Positions 8,327 through 16,898 are shown, numbered from the stretch's first letter. The stretch: DNA of 64,000 bases from JBBWZH01 sp035544115 (GCA_963714145.1 OY970235.1:62001-126000), one strand, 5' to 3'. Numbers and translations: made by a program. The notes: generated by a model not told the origin, from the letters alone.

Positions 8327-8743
8327 CTAGTCGGTCACGGGCACGTTGAGGCGTTCGAGGGGTTGTCCGGTGATCTCGGCGATGACGTCGAAGTCCTTGT
8401 CGACGTGCAGGACGGTCAGGCCGGCGAGTTCGGCGGTGGCCGCGATGACCAGGTCAGGCACCGACGGGGCTCGGTGCTGCCCTCGGTCGGCGAGCAGGGT
8501 CAGGACTTCGAGAGATCTGTCCTCGATCAGCGGGGTCAGGTACTCCACCGGCATCGAGGACAGCGGCGGGCGCCGCAGCCCGGCCCGCAGGTCCGGCCCG
8601 GATCTGGACGAGTAGCCGATCTCCAGTCGGGTGACCGTGGTGATCCGTACCAGGCCACGCCCGATCCGGTTGGCCCACTCGGCCGCGTCGGGGCTGGCGG
8701 CCAGGCGCACCAGCGCGGACTTGTCGATCAGCCAGGCGGTCAC
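8327..8743 (-). CDS. vapC: VapC-type PIN-domain toxin
   Basis: Ribonuclease toxin of 138 residues with the PIN fold. Candidate acidic active-site residues are Asp in WLIDKSAL (N terminus), Glu in RLEIGYSS, Asp in VPDLVIAATAEL and Asp in HVDKDFDVI. It likely cleaves RNA when freed from its antitoxin. It overlaps the antitoxin gene by four bases (ATGA), giving a standard VapBC operon. All catalytic positions are present, so the toxin looks functional. Confidence 0.92.
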   Translation of the reverse strand: MTAWLIDKSALVRLAASPDAAEWANRIGRGLVRITTVTRLEIGYSSRSGPDLRAGLRRPPLSSMPVEYLTPLIEDRSLEVLTLLADRGQHRAPSVPDLVIAATAELAGLTVLHVDKDFDVIAEITGQPLERLNVPVTD

Positions 8744-8961
8744 CGCCAGGCTTCGGCCATGACCGTTGGGTCGGCCAGGTCGCCGAAGATCTCGGCGAAC
8801 CGTGCGAGGTCACCCACGCTGACAGTCGAGTCGGAGATCGCCGCATCCTGGGCCAGACGACGGCGCACATACTCGCTGCGGGACAGGCCCAGTCGCCCCG
8901 CGTGGACGTCCAGCGCCGCGACCACGTTGTCGGGAACGTCCCGGATCAGTACATCTGCCAT
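8740..8961 (-). CDS. vapB: VapB-type antitoxin, ribbon-helix-helix
   Basis: Antitoxin of 73 residues. The N-terminal ribbon-helix-helix (VLIRDVPDNVVAALDVHAGRLGLSRSEYVRRRL) binds DNA; the acidic C-terminal tail should wrap the toxin. A GGAGGGG ribosome-binding site precedes the ATG. Just upstream is an 8-bp inverted repeat overlapping a TATCAT -10-like hexamer, the expected site for autoregulation. Confidence 0.9.
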   Translation of the reverse strand: MADVLIRDVPDNVVAALDVHAGRLGLSRSEYVRRRLAQDAAISDSTVSVGDLARFAEIFGDLADPTVMAEAWR

Positions 8962-8976
8962 GGCGACCCCTCCGCT

Positions 8977-8996
8977 CCGCTATCCCATGATAGCGG
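8977..8996 (-). promoter_or_regulatory. Inverted repeat, probable VapBC operator
   Basis: Arms 8977-8984 and 8989-8996 (CCGCTATC / GATAGCGG) separated by 4 bases, 15 bases before the antitoxin start. The right part contains TATCAT on the coding strand, a plausible -10 element, so bound VapBC would block transcription. Confidence 0.6.
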
Positions 8997-9039
8997 GTTG
9001 GTATGGCTGACCCGGCCAATGGTCGGTGGCCGGGCGGGG

Positions 9040-10122
9040 TCAGGTGGCGGTGCAGGCGAGGGTGGGGGCGCCGTTGGTGCCGGACCAGGCGCCGAGGAAG
9101 CCGAACTGGGCGCGGCCGCCGGCGGTGAGGCTGCCGTTGTAGCTGAGGTTGCGGGCGGTGATCGCCGATCCGGTGGACGTGAGCGCGGTGTCCCAGAAGG
9201 ACGAGACCGTCTGGCCGTTCGGGAACGTCCAGGTGACGGTCCAGGAGGTGATGGCCGCGCCGCCGGCGGTCACCTGCACGCCGCCCTGGAAACCGCCCGG
9301 CCACTGGTTGGCCAGCGAGTAGGTGGCGGTGCAGGCCCGGGTGCCGCCGGGCGGGCTGGTCGGCGGGGTCGTCGGCGGCGTGGTCGGCGGTGTGGTCCCC
9401 GGCGTGCCGATGCTGCCGGGCACCGACTGCAGCGCGCCGAACCAGGCGGCGGCCATCTTCTCGTATCCACCGGCCGTCGGGTGGATTCCGTCCGCCAGGT
9501 CGGCAGCGGTCAGCGCGCTGTGCATGTCGACCAGGTGGATGTGCCGGCCGGCATTGGCCCGGCTCTGCACGATGCCCGGGATGGCCGCGTTGAAGGCGCG
9601 GACGGCGGTCTCCTGGCTGGCCGACGCCAGCGGGATGATCGTCGCGACGAATACCTCCGCGGTCGGCACGGTGTTGATGATCTTGTCGATCAGGCCGGAC
9701 AGCCGGGCCGGCGCGTTGGCCAGGTTGAGGTTCTGGATGACGTCGTTGGTGCCGATGTGCAGCAGCACGGTGTGCGGCGTGGTGGTCTGCAGCCAGCCGA
9801 CGATGTTCGCGTCGAGCTGGTCGATCCGCCAGCCGGAGTGGCCTTCGTGGTCGTGGTCGCCGAGGTTGCCCGGCCCGTTGAACTGCGAGCCGACGAAGTC
9901 CACGGTCAGCCGGCCGGTCCCGAACCGCTGCCAGAGCCCGACCCGGTAGCCGCCGGCGACGTTGAACCCGTCGGTGATCGAGTCGCCGAGCGGCATGACC
10001 CGCACGCCGCCGTTCGACTCGGCGTGCGCCGTGCCGGTGGTGGCCCCGACGTATCCGAGCGTGGCCGCGGCCAGCACCGCCGCGCCGAGCGCCGCCCCGG
10101 CGACGTTCCAGAACCGGCGCAT
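9040..10122 (-). CDS. Secreted SGNH hydrolase with C-terminal CBM2 cellulose-binding domain
   Basis: Exported esterase of 360 residues: signal peptide (to about ATTGTAHAES), SGNH/GDSL domain with PLGDSITDGF (nucleophile Ser), HIGTNDV and DGIHPT (catalytic Asp/His), a Pro-Thr linker (TPPTTPPTTPPTSPP), then a CBM2 module starting ACTATYSLANQWPGGFQ with conserved Trp residues and flanking Cys. Expected role is removing acetyl or other ester groups from plant polysaccharide while bound to cellulose. Start ATG 10122 has a strong GGAGGTG. An upstream element at 10183-10200 is shared with two other secreted-enzyme genes of this window. Confidence 0.9.
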   Translation of the reverse strand: MRRFWNVAGAALGAAVLAAATLGYVGATTGTAHAESNGGVRVMPLGDSITDGFNVAGGYRVGLWQRFGTGRLTVDFVGSQFNGPGNLGDHDHEGHSGWRIDQLDANIVGWLQTTTPHTVLLHIGTNDVIQNLNLANAPARLSGLIDKIINTVPTAEVFVATIIPLASASQETAVRAFNAAIPGIVQSRANAGRHIHLVDMHSALTAADLADGIHPTAGGYEKMAAAWFGALQSVPGSIGTPGTTPPTTPPTTPPTSPPGGTRACTATYSLANQWPGGFQGGVQVTAGGAAITSWTVTWTFPNGQTVSSFWDTALTSTGSAITARNLSYNGSLTAGGRAQFGFLGAWSGTNGAPTLACTAT

Positions 10123-10182
10123 CCCGCACCTCCGCTGTCGGAGAACTGCCGGCCGCCGCGCTGGCATGAGGTCACCCTCAGC

Positions 10183-10200
10183 AGAAATGTAAGCGTTTCC
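10183..10200 (-). promoter_or_regulatory. Shared operator-like element (TGTAAGCG type), site 1
   Basis: Contains AGAAATGTAAGCG (10183-10195), identical over 13 bases to a site upstream of the GDSL lipase gene, and the core TGTAAGCG also occurs upstream of the GH5 gene. It lies 66 bases before the SGNH-CBM2 start. The central CG and partial symmetry (TGTAAGCGTTTCCC) fit a LacI-family half or imperfect operator. Confidence 0.5.
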
Positions 10201-10273
10201 CCGCAATCGTGCTAGACCCGACCCGGATCAGCCGGCGATCACCGGCCTGCCCCGGCCGGCGTCGGTGGCCGGG

Positions 10274-11041
10274 TCAGGCCGCGTCGTGGAAGACGAGGCC
10301 GAGGGTGTAGCGGTGGCCGGTCCGGATCACCGAGACGCCGTGCCGGACCGGGGCGGCGGACCAGCCGCGGGCGGAGCGGACCGGGCGGTCGCGGGTGGTG
10401 AAGACCAGGCCGTGGCCGTGCGGGATGAGGGTGGCGGTGCCGCGGGACTGCGCGCGCGGGCGCTGCTCGTACAGCAGGAACTCGCCACCGGTGTGGTCCA
10501 CGCCCGGGTCGTTCAGGTTGATCACGACCTGCAGCGGGAAGACGAGGTCGCCGTACAGGTCGCGGTGCAGCGCGTTCCAGCCGCCCGGCCCGTACCGCAG
10601 CAGGATCGGGGTCGGCTTGGTCTGGCCGGCGGCGTGGCACCGGTCCAGCCACTCGGGCAGGGTGTCCGGCCACGGGGTGTCGCGGCCGAGCCGGGTCCAC
10701 CAGTCCCGGGCGATCGGCAGCAGCCGCGGGTAGAGCGCCTCCTTGAGCGCGGTCACCGCGGCCGGGAACGGCTCGGCGAAGTAGCGGTACTCGCCCGCCC
10801 CGAACCGGTGCCGGGCCATGTCCACTGTGGACCGGAACCGGGTGGCGTCCGGGTAGAGCGCGGCGATCCCGGCGGCCTCGGCCGGGTCGAGCAGCGGCCC
10901 GATCAGCGCGCAGCCGTCGGCGTCGAGTTCGGCGCTGATCCGCGGCCAGTCGGCCGCCTCGACCCGGCCGCCCCAGTCGCTCGCCAGCTCGCTCGTGCCG
11001 GCTCCGCCTCGGCCGGCTCCGCCTCGGTCGAGCTCGCTCAT
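10274..11041 (-). CDS. 2OG-Fe(II) dioxygenase (COG3826-like)
   Basis: Non-haem iron oxygenase of 255 residues. The iron motif is visible as LHRDLYGDLVFPLQ (HxD) and the distal His/Arg region RHGVSVIRTGHRYTLGLVFHD; GGEFLLYEQRPR lies between. It matches the 2OG-Fe(II) oxygenase group COG3826 found near DNA-alkylation repair genes, but the substrate is unknown. The ATG at 11041 overlaps the MGMT stop by four bases. The first 25 or so residues (M-S-E-L-D-R-G-G-A-G and T-S-E-L-A-S-D) are encoded by a degenerate copy of the leader element seen before malate synthase, so the true start might be further in. Confidence 0.82.
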   Translation of the reverse strand: MSELDRGGAGRGGAGTSELASDWGGRVEAADWPRISAELDADGCALIGPLLDPAEAAGIAALYPDATRFRSTVDMARHRFGAGEYRYFAEPFPAAVTALKEALYPRLLPIARDWWTRLGRDTPWPDTLPEWLDRCHAAGQTKPTPILLRYGPGGWNALHRDLYGDLVFPLQVVINLNDPGVDHTGGEFLLYEQRPRAQSRGTATLIPHGHGLVFTTRDRPVRSARGWSAAPVRHGVSVIRTGHRYTLGLVFHDAA

Positions 11042-11640
11042 GCGGCGCCCTCCAGGGTGAGCAGGGTCCGCTTCGCCTCGTCGCCGCCGAGGTAGCCGCC
11101 GAGCCCGCCGTCGGAGCGCACCACCCGGTGGCACGGCACGACGACCGGGAGCGGGTTCGTGGCGCAGGCGGTGCCGACCGCGCGGACCGCCCGCGGGCTG
11201 CCCGCCAGCCCGGCGACCGCGGCGTACGAGGCGGTGTGGCCGTAGCCGATGCCGGTCAGCTGCTGCAGGACGGTACGCCGGAAGCCGGCCGAGAGCTGCC
11301 AGTCCAGCGGCAGCTCGAAGCCGCGGCGGCGGCCGGCGAAGTAGTCGTCGAGCTGGCGGGCGGCCGGGTCGAGCCGGGCCGGGGCGGCCAGCACGCGCGG
11401 GCTGATCCGGTCGGCGAGTGCCTGCAGGACCGCGTCGTGGCCCTCCCGGGCGTACCCGACCCGGACCAGGCCGCGGTCGGTGGCGGCCAGCAGCAGCGGG
11501 CCGACCGGGGTATCGAGGATGCGGTAGGCGATGTCCAGGACACCGTCGGCCGCCGCGGCGGCGGCCAGCCGGTCGTGCAGGCGGGCCAGGTCCGCGGCCG
11601 GTGCCGGGTAGGCCCGGGCGAGCCGGTCGGGGGTGTTCAT
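11038..11640 (-). CDS. ogt: Methylated-DNA-[protein]-cysteine S-methyltransferase
   Basis: Suicide DNA repair protein of 200 residues that moves the alkyl group from O6-alkylguanine to its own cysteine. C-terminal domain carries the helix-turn-helix (TGIGYGHTASYAAVAGLAGSPRAVRAVGTACATNP) and the active-site VVVPCHRVV. About 40 extra N-terminal residues precede the ribonuclease-like domain. It sits between a sigma factor and a 2OG oxygenase with ATGA overlaps on both sides, so all three are coupled in one operon. Confidence 0.93.
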   Translation of the reverse strand: MNTPDRLARAYPAPAADLARLHDRLAAAAAADGVLDIAYRILDTPVGPLLLAATDRGLVRVGYAREGHDAVLQALADRISPRVLAAPARLDPAARQLDDYFAGRRRGFELPLDWQLSAGFRRTVLQQLTGIGYGHTASYAAVAGLAGSPRAVRAVGTACATNPLPVVVPCHRVVRSDGGLGGYLGGDEAKRTLLTLEGAA

Positions 11641-12125
11641 CGGTTGGCTCCTTCCGGAACGTCGGGGTAGCTGCGGCGCAGGGTGGCGATGCCGTCGGCG
11701 GCGGCGCGGCGGGCCGCGTCGGCGCTGCCGCCGAGCAGGGCCGCGATCTCCGCGTACGGCAGGCCGGCGAGGTAGTGGTAGGCCACCGCCTGCCGCTGCT
11801 TGGCCGGCAGCGCGGCGACCGCGCCGGCGAGGTCGAGGTCGCGCTGGTCGGCGGGCGGGGTGGCCCGGTCCGGTGGGTCGGCGACCGGGACCGCCCGGCG
11901 GCCGGCGGCCCGGGTCGAGTCCAGCGCCTTGCGGTGCGCGATGGTGACCAGCCACGCCTCGACATTCGCGTCGGCGGGCAGGTCCGGGTAGGCCCGCAGC
12001 GCGGACAGGAACGTCTCCGACCACGCGTCGTCGGCGTCGACCGGCCCGAGCACCGCCCGGCAGACCCGCAGCACCATCGCCCCGTACCTGCCGACCACCG
12101 CCTCGAACGGCTGTTTTGCGCTCAC
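11637..12125 (-). CDS. ECF-type sigma-70 factor in the alkylation-repair operon
   Basis: Sigma factor of 162 residues with region 2 (VVGRYGAMVLRVCRAVLGPVDADDAWSETFLSALRAYP) and region 4 (LPAKQRQAVAYHYLAGLPYAEIAALLGGSADAARRAAADG). Start GTG 12125. It is followed by an O6-methylguanine methyltransferase gene with ATGA overlap and preceded on the same strand, 58 bases away, by a second one. It may direct expression of these repair genes in response to alkylation; that is inferred from context only. Confidence 0.88.
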   Translation of the reverse strand: MSAKQPFEAVVGRYGAMVLRVCRAVLGPVDADDAWSETFLSALRAYPDLPADANVEAWLVTIAHRKALDSTRAAGRRAVPVADPPDRATPPADQRDLDLAGAVAALPAKQRQAVAYHYLAGLPYAEIAALLGGSADAARRAAADGIATLRRSYPDVPEGANR

Positions 12126-12183
12126 GCTGGGAAAACGCCTCTCCGCCCGGGTTCGTGAGATCGGGTCTACCAGAAATCGGGGT

Positions 12184-12693
12184 CTACCAGAGGCCGGGGG
12201 TGCCCTGTTCGAGATCCAGCAGCGCGCGCTTGCGGGCCAGCCCGCCCGCGTACCCGGTCAGCCGGCCACCGCTGCCCAGCACCCGGTGGCAGGGCACCAG
12301 GATGCTCAGCGGGTTGCGGCCGACCGCGGCGCCGACCTCCTGGGCGCCGGTACCGTCACCGAGCTGCCCGGCCAGCTGCCCGTACGTCGTGGTGCTGCCG
12401 TAGGGCACCTGCGCGATCAGGGCCCAGACCCGCAGTTGGCTGGCGCTGCCGGTCGGGTGCAGCGCCAGGTCGAACTCCCGCCGGGCGCCGCCGAAGTACT
12501 CGGCCAGCTGGGCCGCGACCGCGTCGAAACCGGCGTCCGTGCGGGGCCCGAACGTGGTCGGGTCCGGGCGGTACCAGTGCCTCGGGAAGTACAACCCGGT
12601 GATCCCGTCGTCGCCGCGGACGACCGTGAGCGCGCCCAGCGGCGAGGGGACCGTGGTGTGCCGTACCGCCGTCGTGCCAACCGTGCTGGACAT
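12184..12693 (-). CDS. ogt: Methylated-DNA-[protein]-cysteine S-methyltransferase (second copy)
   Basis: A second O6-alkylguanine methyltransferase, 169 residues, with the usual length of Ogt. HTH region VPYGSTTTYGQLAGQLG and active site ILVPCHRVLGSGGRLTGYAGG are intact. A GGAAGGAG ribosome-binding site precedes the ATG at 12693. It heads the same-strand run MGMT, sigma factor, MGMT, 2OG oxygenase and is only distantly similar to the other copy, so it is not a recent duplicate. Confidence 0.93.
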   Translation of the reverse strand: MSSTVGTTAVRHTTVPSPLGALTVVRGDDGITGLYFPRHWYRPDPTTFGPRTDAGFDAVAAQLAEYFGGARREFDLALHPTGSASQLRVWALIAQVPYGSTTTYGQLAGQLGDGTGAQEVGAAVGRNPLSILVPCHRVLGSGGRLTGYAGGLARKRALLDLEQGTPGLW

Positions 12694-12792
12694 CCGGCTC
12701 CTTCCCTGGTTCAGGCCCTGGTTCGGGCCTCTACCGGGAAGACGCCACCGCCCGGCGGGACGTGAGGTGCGGCGCGATGGCGCGGGCCCGGG

Positions 12793-13392
12793 TCAGGTAC
12801 CGGTGAGGGTCGCCGCGCCGAAGGAGACGTTGAAGCGGTCGCACCAGATCGTCACGCTGACGTACCGGCTGAGGTCGAGGTCGGCCGGCAGCGGGTAGTT
12901 CTGGTTGCCCTTGTTGCCCTTGAGCCGGCCGAGGCTCAGGTAGCCACCGTCGTCGAAGACGTGCCAGCCGGCGCTGCCGCGGATGACCGGCGCATCGGTG
13001 AGCCAGACGCGCAGGTCCGGCCCGTTGCTGGTGTCCAGGCTCTCCAGGCGCAGGACGCGGGACCCGTCCGGCAGACCGACGATCCGCACGGTGCCGCTGG
13101 TCGCGTGCTCGTGGCTGATCAGCTGGCCGCTGGCCAGCGTCACCGGGCCGCCGGCGGGAGCCGTCGACCGCCCGGCGGCGCCGTCCGGCCGTACCGCCTG
13201 GCCCGACGGCACCGCCCGGCCCGATGGCACCAGTTGGCTTGCTGATGCGGTCGGTATCGCCTCGTTGACCGTTGTGTCGACCCACAGCTTCCACGGCTGG
13301 AACAGGGCCAGCCCGGCACCGGCGACCAGCACCGCGGCGGCGCCGAGTGCCAGCACCACCGGCTTGCGGACCTGCCTGGTCAGGCGCCCCAT
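12793..13392 (-). CDS. Membrane-anchored DM13-domain protein
   Basis: A 199-residue protein with a short basic N terminus, one membrane helix (VVLALGAAAVLVAGAGLALF) and an extracytoplasmic DM13 domain: HATSGTVRIVGLPDGSRVLRL, then GPDLRVWLTDAP, then YPLPADLDLSRYVSVTIWCDRFNVSFG. DM13 domains are thought to take part in redox or electron-transfer reactions; the conserved Cys is in TIWCDRF. Start ATG 13392 has a GGGAG ribosome-binding site. No operon partner is obvious. Confidence 0.85.
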   Translation of the reverse strand: MGRLTRQVRKPVVLALGAAAVLVAGAGLALFQPWKLWVDTTVNEAIPTASASQLVPSGRAVPSGQAVRPDGAAGRSTAPAGGPVTLASGQLISHEHATSGTVRIVGLPDGSRVLRLESLDTSNGPDLRVWLTDAPVIRGSAGWHVFDDGGYLSLGRLKGNKGNQNYPLPADLDLSRYVSVTIWCDRFNVSFGAATLTGT

Positions 13393-13580
13393 CGTCGCTC
13401 CCTGGTGCTGCCGTCGGCCGGCCGCGATGGCGGCCCCAGCCCATCCAACCCCGCTCGACCCCGCCACGTCCGCGCGGACCGGGTTACCGAACCCTTACCG
13501 CCCGCGGGCGCGATTGCCCGTTGGGGCGGTGGTCCGCGCGTCCGCTGGCGGCTGGTCGCGCCGGGCGGTTGGGTGGCGCC

Positions 13581-15045
13581 ATGCCAGGGGTGACCTACGC
13601 GCCGCAGGGCCCGGCCGGCGCTTCCGCGCGGCAGCAGCGCCGCCCCGGTGGGCACCCGTACCCGGAGATCATGTCGCTGCAGCGACAGGCCGGCAACGCG
13701 GCCGTCACCTCACTGCTGCGGTCCGCCAAGCCGGGCAGCCCGTCCAGCGACGACCTGATGGACCCGACCGGCGGGGGCGGCGGCGGCCCGACGCACACCA
13801 GGATGCCGGAGTGGTCCCGGGAGGAGCTGCGGGCGATCCAGGGCGAGCTCAAGCGCCTCGGCCTGTACTCGCTCTCCCTCGACGGCCGGTTCGGGCCCGG
13901 TACCGCCGCGGGGCTGGTCGAGGCGTTCGGTGGCAACGAGTGGCGGTACCTGGCGGTCGACGAGATCAGCAGCCGGGTCCGGGCGGCGAAGCCGAGCCAC
14001 GCCGGCCGGCGCGGGGAGCACCAAGCTGCGGTACGGCGAGATGTTCCGGGACGGCGTCCTGGACATCACGGTCGCGTTCGGCTTCGACGAGCTGAACTCC
14101 AGCCAGGCGCAGGTGCAGGCGCTGCGCGAGGCGCTGACCGAACGGAACTTCAAGCTCGACCCGGCGGACGGGGCGCTGCTGATGCGTCTGGGCGGGCACG
14201 ACGTCGGCGCCCGCGCGGTCGGCGACTTCCTGGTCCGCCGGGACGCGCTGACCTACCGCCCGCCGGCCAGCGACCCGCGGCAGGTGCACGTGGTGGTGCG
14301 CCTGATCGACGGCAGCTCCGGGAAGAACGGCGCCGCCGACGCGGCCGCCTTCGAGGACGGCATCGCCCAGTCGGACGTGACCACGTACGCCGGGCATGGC
14401 CGGTACGGCACCGGGCCGGACTTCGACCGCAACTTCAGCAGCCTGTCGATGGTCGAGGACGACGGCAGCACCACCAAGTTCGACGACTACGAGCAGATGG
14501 AGACGGCGCTGCGGCTGCAGGGCCGGCGGCACGGCCGGTCCGTCTGGGACCAGTTCCTGTGGCTGAACCAGCACCACCGCGTCTCGGTGACGGCCTCGCA
14601 CCAGGGCAACGTCTTCATCAACCCCAAGGACCTGCACGCGAACGAGTTCGGTGCCCGGCTGCTGTACTGGACGTTGAAGCGGGACGGCCGGCCGCTGCAG
14701 ACCGGCCGCGACGGCGGGCTCGCCAACCGGACCGCCGCCACGAAGGGCGAGCATCCCTACCGGGTCGTGATGTTCGACGGCTGCCGCACCCAGGACTACG
14801 TGAAGAGCATCCAGGGCACCGCCGGCATGGACACCGCGTCCACCGACGTGTTCGCGACGAAGAAGGTCACCTACTGGTCGGACAAGGCCAAGGGGCTGGT
14901 GACGTTCCTCGACGACCTCATCGCCCAGCAGTCGGCCGAGACGATCGTGCGTGGCCTGGACGCCCAGCAGGGCGTGATGGACGCGTCCGAGCGCGCCGGC
15001 ACCTGGGGTGCGTTCGGCGTCGGGGACAATTCGGTCAACCGCTAG
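13581..15045 (+). pseudogene. Frameshifted caspase-like (clan CD) protein with eCIS-type motif and peptidoglycan-binding domain
   Basis: Two overlapping reading frames encode one protein of about 487 residues if one base near 14006 (in GCCGGCCGGC) is removed. The N-terminal half has LQRQAGNAAVTSLL (about residues 33-46), a motif typical of actinobacterial proteins linked to extracellular contractile injection systems, then a PG-binding repeat (IQGELKRLGLYSLSLDGRFG, GPGTAAGLVEAF). The C-terminal half carries TTYAGHGRYGTGP (His about 272) and VVMFDGCRTQDY (Cys about 401), resembling the His-Cys dyad of caspase/CHAT-type peptidases. Either a real frameshift or a sequencing insertion; no eCIS genes lie nearby. 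Start ATG 13581. Confidence 0.65.
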
Positions 15046-15096
15046 CCTGAGCCGCCGCTCCGGCCGAGCGGACGCCCGCAGGCGCAAGGAGGCGAC

Positions 15097-15735
15097 GTGC
15101 CCGGCCCGATCGTGTTCATCGGCGACAGCATCACCGACTGCGACCGGCGGACCGACCCGCTCGGGCTCGGCGGCGGCTACGTCGACCTGGCCACCGGCCT
15201 GCTGCGGGACCGCGGCGACGACAGTGTGGTGATCAACAGTGGTGTCTCCGGCGACCGGATCGAGCACCTGGGGCTGCGCTGGCAGGCGGACGCGCTCGAC
15301 CACGCGCCGGCGGTGCTGTCGATCCACATCGGGGTCAACGACACGCTGGTCGCGTTCTACCAGGGCCGGCCGACCCCGGCCGACCTGTTCGAGCAGCGCT
15401 ACCGGGACGTCCTGGACCGCACCGCGGCGGCCGGCCGGCCCGGGCTGATCATCCTCGAGCCGTTCTTCATCGGCGCGACGAGCGACTCGCCCTGGGTCGA
15501 GGGCAACGACTTCGCCCGCGCGGACCTGGACGCCAAACGCCCGGCCGTGCGCGACCTGGCCACCCGGTACGGCGCGGTCTTCGTCCCCCTGCAGGAGGCG
15601 ATGGACGCCGCGGCGGCCGAGCGTGGACCGGCCGTGGTCGCGCCCGACGGGGTGCACCCGTCCGCGACCGGACACCTGCTGATCGCCAGGCTCTGGCTCG
15701 ACGCCTACGACGAGGTGACCGGCGGCCCGCGCTGA
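15097..15735 (+). CDS. Cytoplasmic SGNH/GDSL hydrolase
   Basis: Esterase/lipase-like hydrolase of 212 residues without a signal peptide. Catalytic blocks are IVFIGDSITD (Ser), SGVSGDRIEHL, HIGVNDTLVAF (block III Asn) and APDGVHPSATGH (Asp and His). A strong AAGGAGG precedes the GTG at 15097. Substrate unknown; members of this intracellular group often act on short acyl esters or acetylated sugars. Confidence 0.9.
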   Translation: MPGPIVFIGDSITDCDRRTDPLGLGGGYVDLATGLLRDRGDDSVVINSGVSGDRIEHLGLRWQADALDHAPAVLSIHIGVNDTLVAFYQGRPTPADLFEQRYRDVLDRTAAAGRPGLIILEPFFIGATSDSPWVEGNDFARADLDAKRPAVRDLATRYGAVFVPLQEAMDAAAAERGPAVVAPDGVHPSATGHLLIARLWLDAYDEVTGGPR

Positions 15736-15898
15736 TTCCGGCCGCACTCCTCGTCAGCGCCTCGTCACGCGGCCCGGCCGGGCGTGCCGGCGGGGCCGGC
15801 CGCGGCCCCCGCGATTAGAGTCGGGCCGGTGCCGCGTCGTCGCGGCCGGGTCGGCCGCGCGTGCTCAGCGGTCGGCGGTTTCGTTCCGCGGAGGGTAG

Positions 15899-16768
15899 AT
15901 GAAGCTCAGCCTGCACTACTGGAACTACTCGACGCCGGCCGATCCGGCCGCGATCGCCGCGACGCTGGCCGAGACCGCGGTGATCGCCGAACAGGCCGGG
16001 GTCGCCACGTTCACGGTGATGGATCACTTCTTCCAGATGGACGCCATGGTGCCGGCCGACGAGCCGATGCTGGAGGGGTACACCACGCTCGGCTACGTCG
16101 CCGGGAAGACCGAGCGGATGACCCTCGGCCTGCTGGTCACCGGCGTGATGTACCGGTATCCCGGGCTGCTGGCCAAGATCGTCACGACGCTGGACGTGCT
16201 GTCCGGCGGCCGGGCCCAGCTGGGTCTGGGCGCGTCCTGGTACGAGCGGGAGCAGCGGGGCCTGGGCGTGCCGGTGGTGCCGGTCAGCGAGCGGTTCGAG
16301 CGGCTGGAGGAGACGCTGCGGATCTGCCTGCAGATGTGGAGCGAGGACAACGGGCCGTTCGAGGGGCGGCACTACCAGCTGACCGAGACGCTGTGCGTGC
16401 CGGCGCCGCTGAGCCGGCCCCGGCCACCGATCCTGATCGGCGGTGGCGGGGAGAAGAAGACGCTGCTGCTGGTGGCCCGCTACGCCGACGCGTGCAACCT
16501 GTTCGGCAGCAGCCCGACCGACGTCGCGCACAAGCTGGACGTGCTGCGGGGGCACTGCGACGCCGAGGGCCGCGACTACGACAGCATCGCCAAGACCGTG
16601 CTGTTCATCCCGCCGGTGCTGGCCGAGGTGGACGCGTTCCTCGCCGACGCCACCGCCTACGCCGCCCTGGGGGTCACCGAGATCGGCGTCATGCCCGACC
16701 GGCACCCGGTCCAGTTCGCCGAGCAGCTCAGCGAGCGGGTGCTGCCCCGGCTCGCCGGGATCGAGTGA
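15899..16768 (+). CDS. LLM-class F420-dependent oxidoreductase
   Basis: Bacterial luciferase-like TIM-barrel enzyme of 289 residues, assigned to the F420-dependent group common in actinomycetes. Seen: MKLSLHYWNY at the first strand, TVMDHFFQMD, GLLVTGVMYRYPGLLAKIVTTLDVLSGGRAQLGLGASWYE (signature of the class), PPILIGGGGEKKTLLLVARYAD. It probably transfers hydride between coenzyme F420 and an unknown substrate. Start ATG 15899 follows a GGAGGG-type site. It converges on sodC with a strong hairpin between. Confidence 0.9.
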   Translation: MKLSLHYWNYSTPADPAAIAATLAETAVIAEQAGVATFTVMDHFFQMDAMVPADEPMLEGYTTLGYVAGKTERMTLGLLVTGVMYRYPGLLAKIVTTLDVLSGGRAQLGLGASWYEREQRGLGVPVVPVSERFERLEETLRICLQMWSEDNGPFEGRHYQLTETLCVPAPLSRPRPPILIGGGGEKKTLLLVARYADACNLFGSSPTDVAHKLDVLRGHCDAEGRDYDSIAKTVLFIPPVLAEVDAFLADATAYAALGVTEIGVMPDRHPVQFAEQLSERVLPRLAGIE

Positions 16769-16898
16769 CCGCGCCGGCGCTGCGCGAACTGCCCGCCGGC
16801 CGGTAGCCGGCCCGCCGCCGAGCCTGGGCGGGGCGGCCCGGTGCTGGCCGCGGAGCGGTCGGAGGTCGGCGGCCGACCACCGGCGGCGGTGAACCAGC

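Noticed and set aside
13581..15045. Full extracellular contractile injection system
   Set aside because: Only the LQRxAGN motif is present; no sheath, tube, baseplate or ATPase genes occur in the window.
13966..15747. Long minus-strand frame opposite the caspase-like and SGNH genes
   Set aside because: Shadow frame; both plus-strand genes have catalytic motifs and normal ribosome-binding sites.
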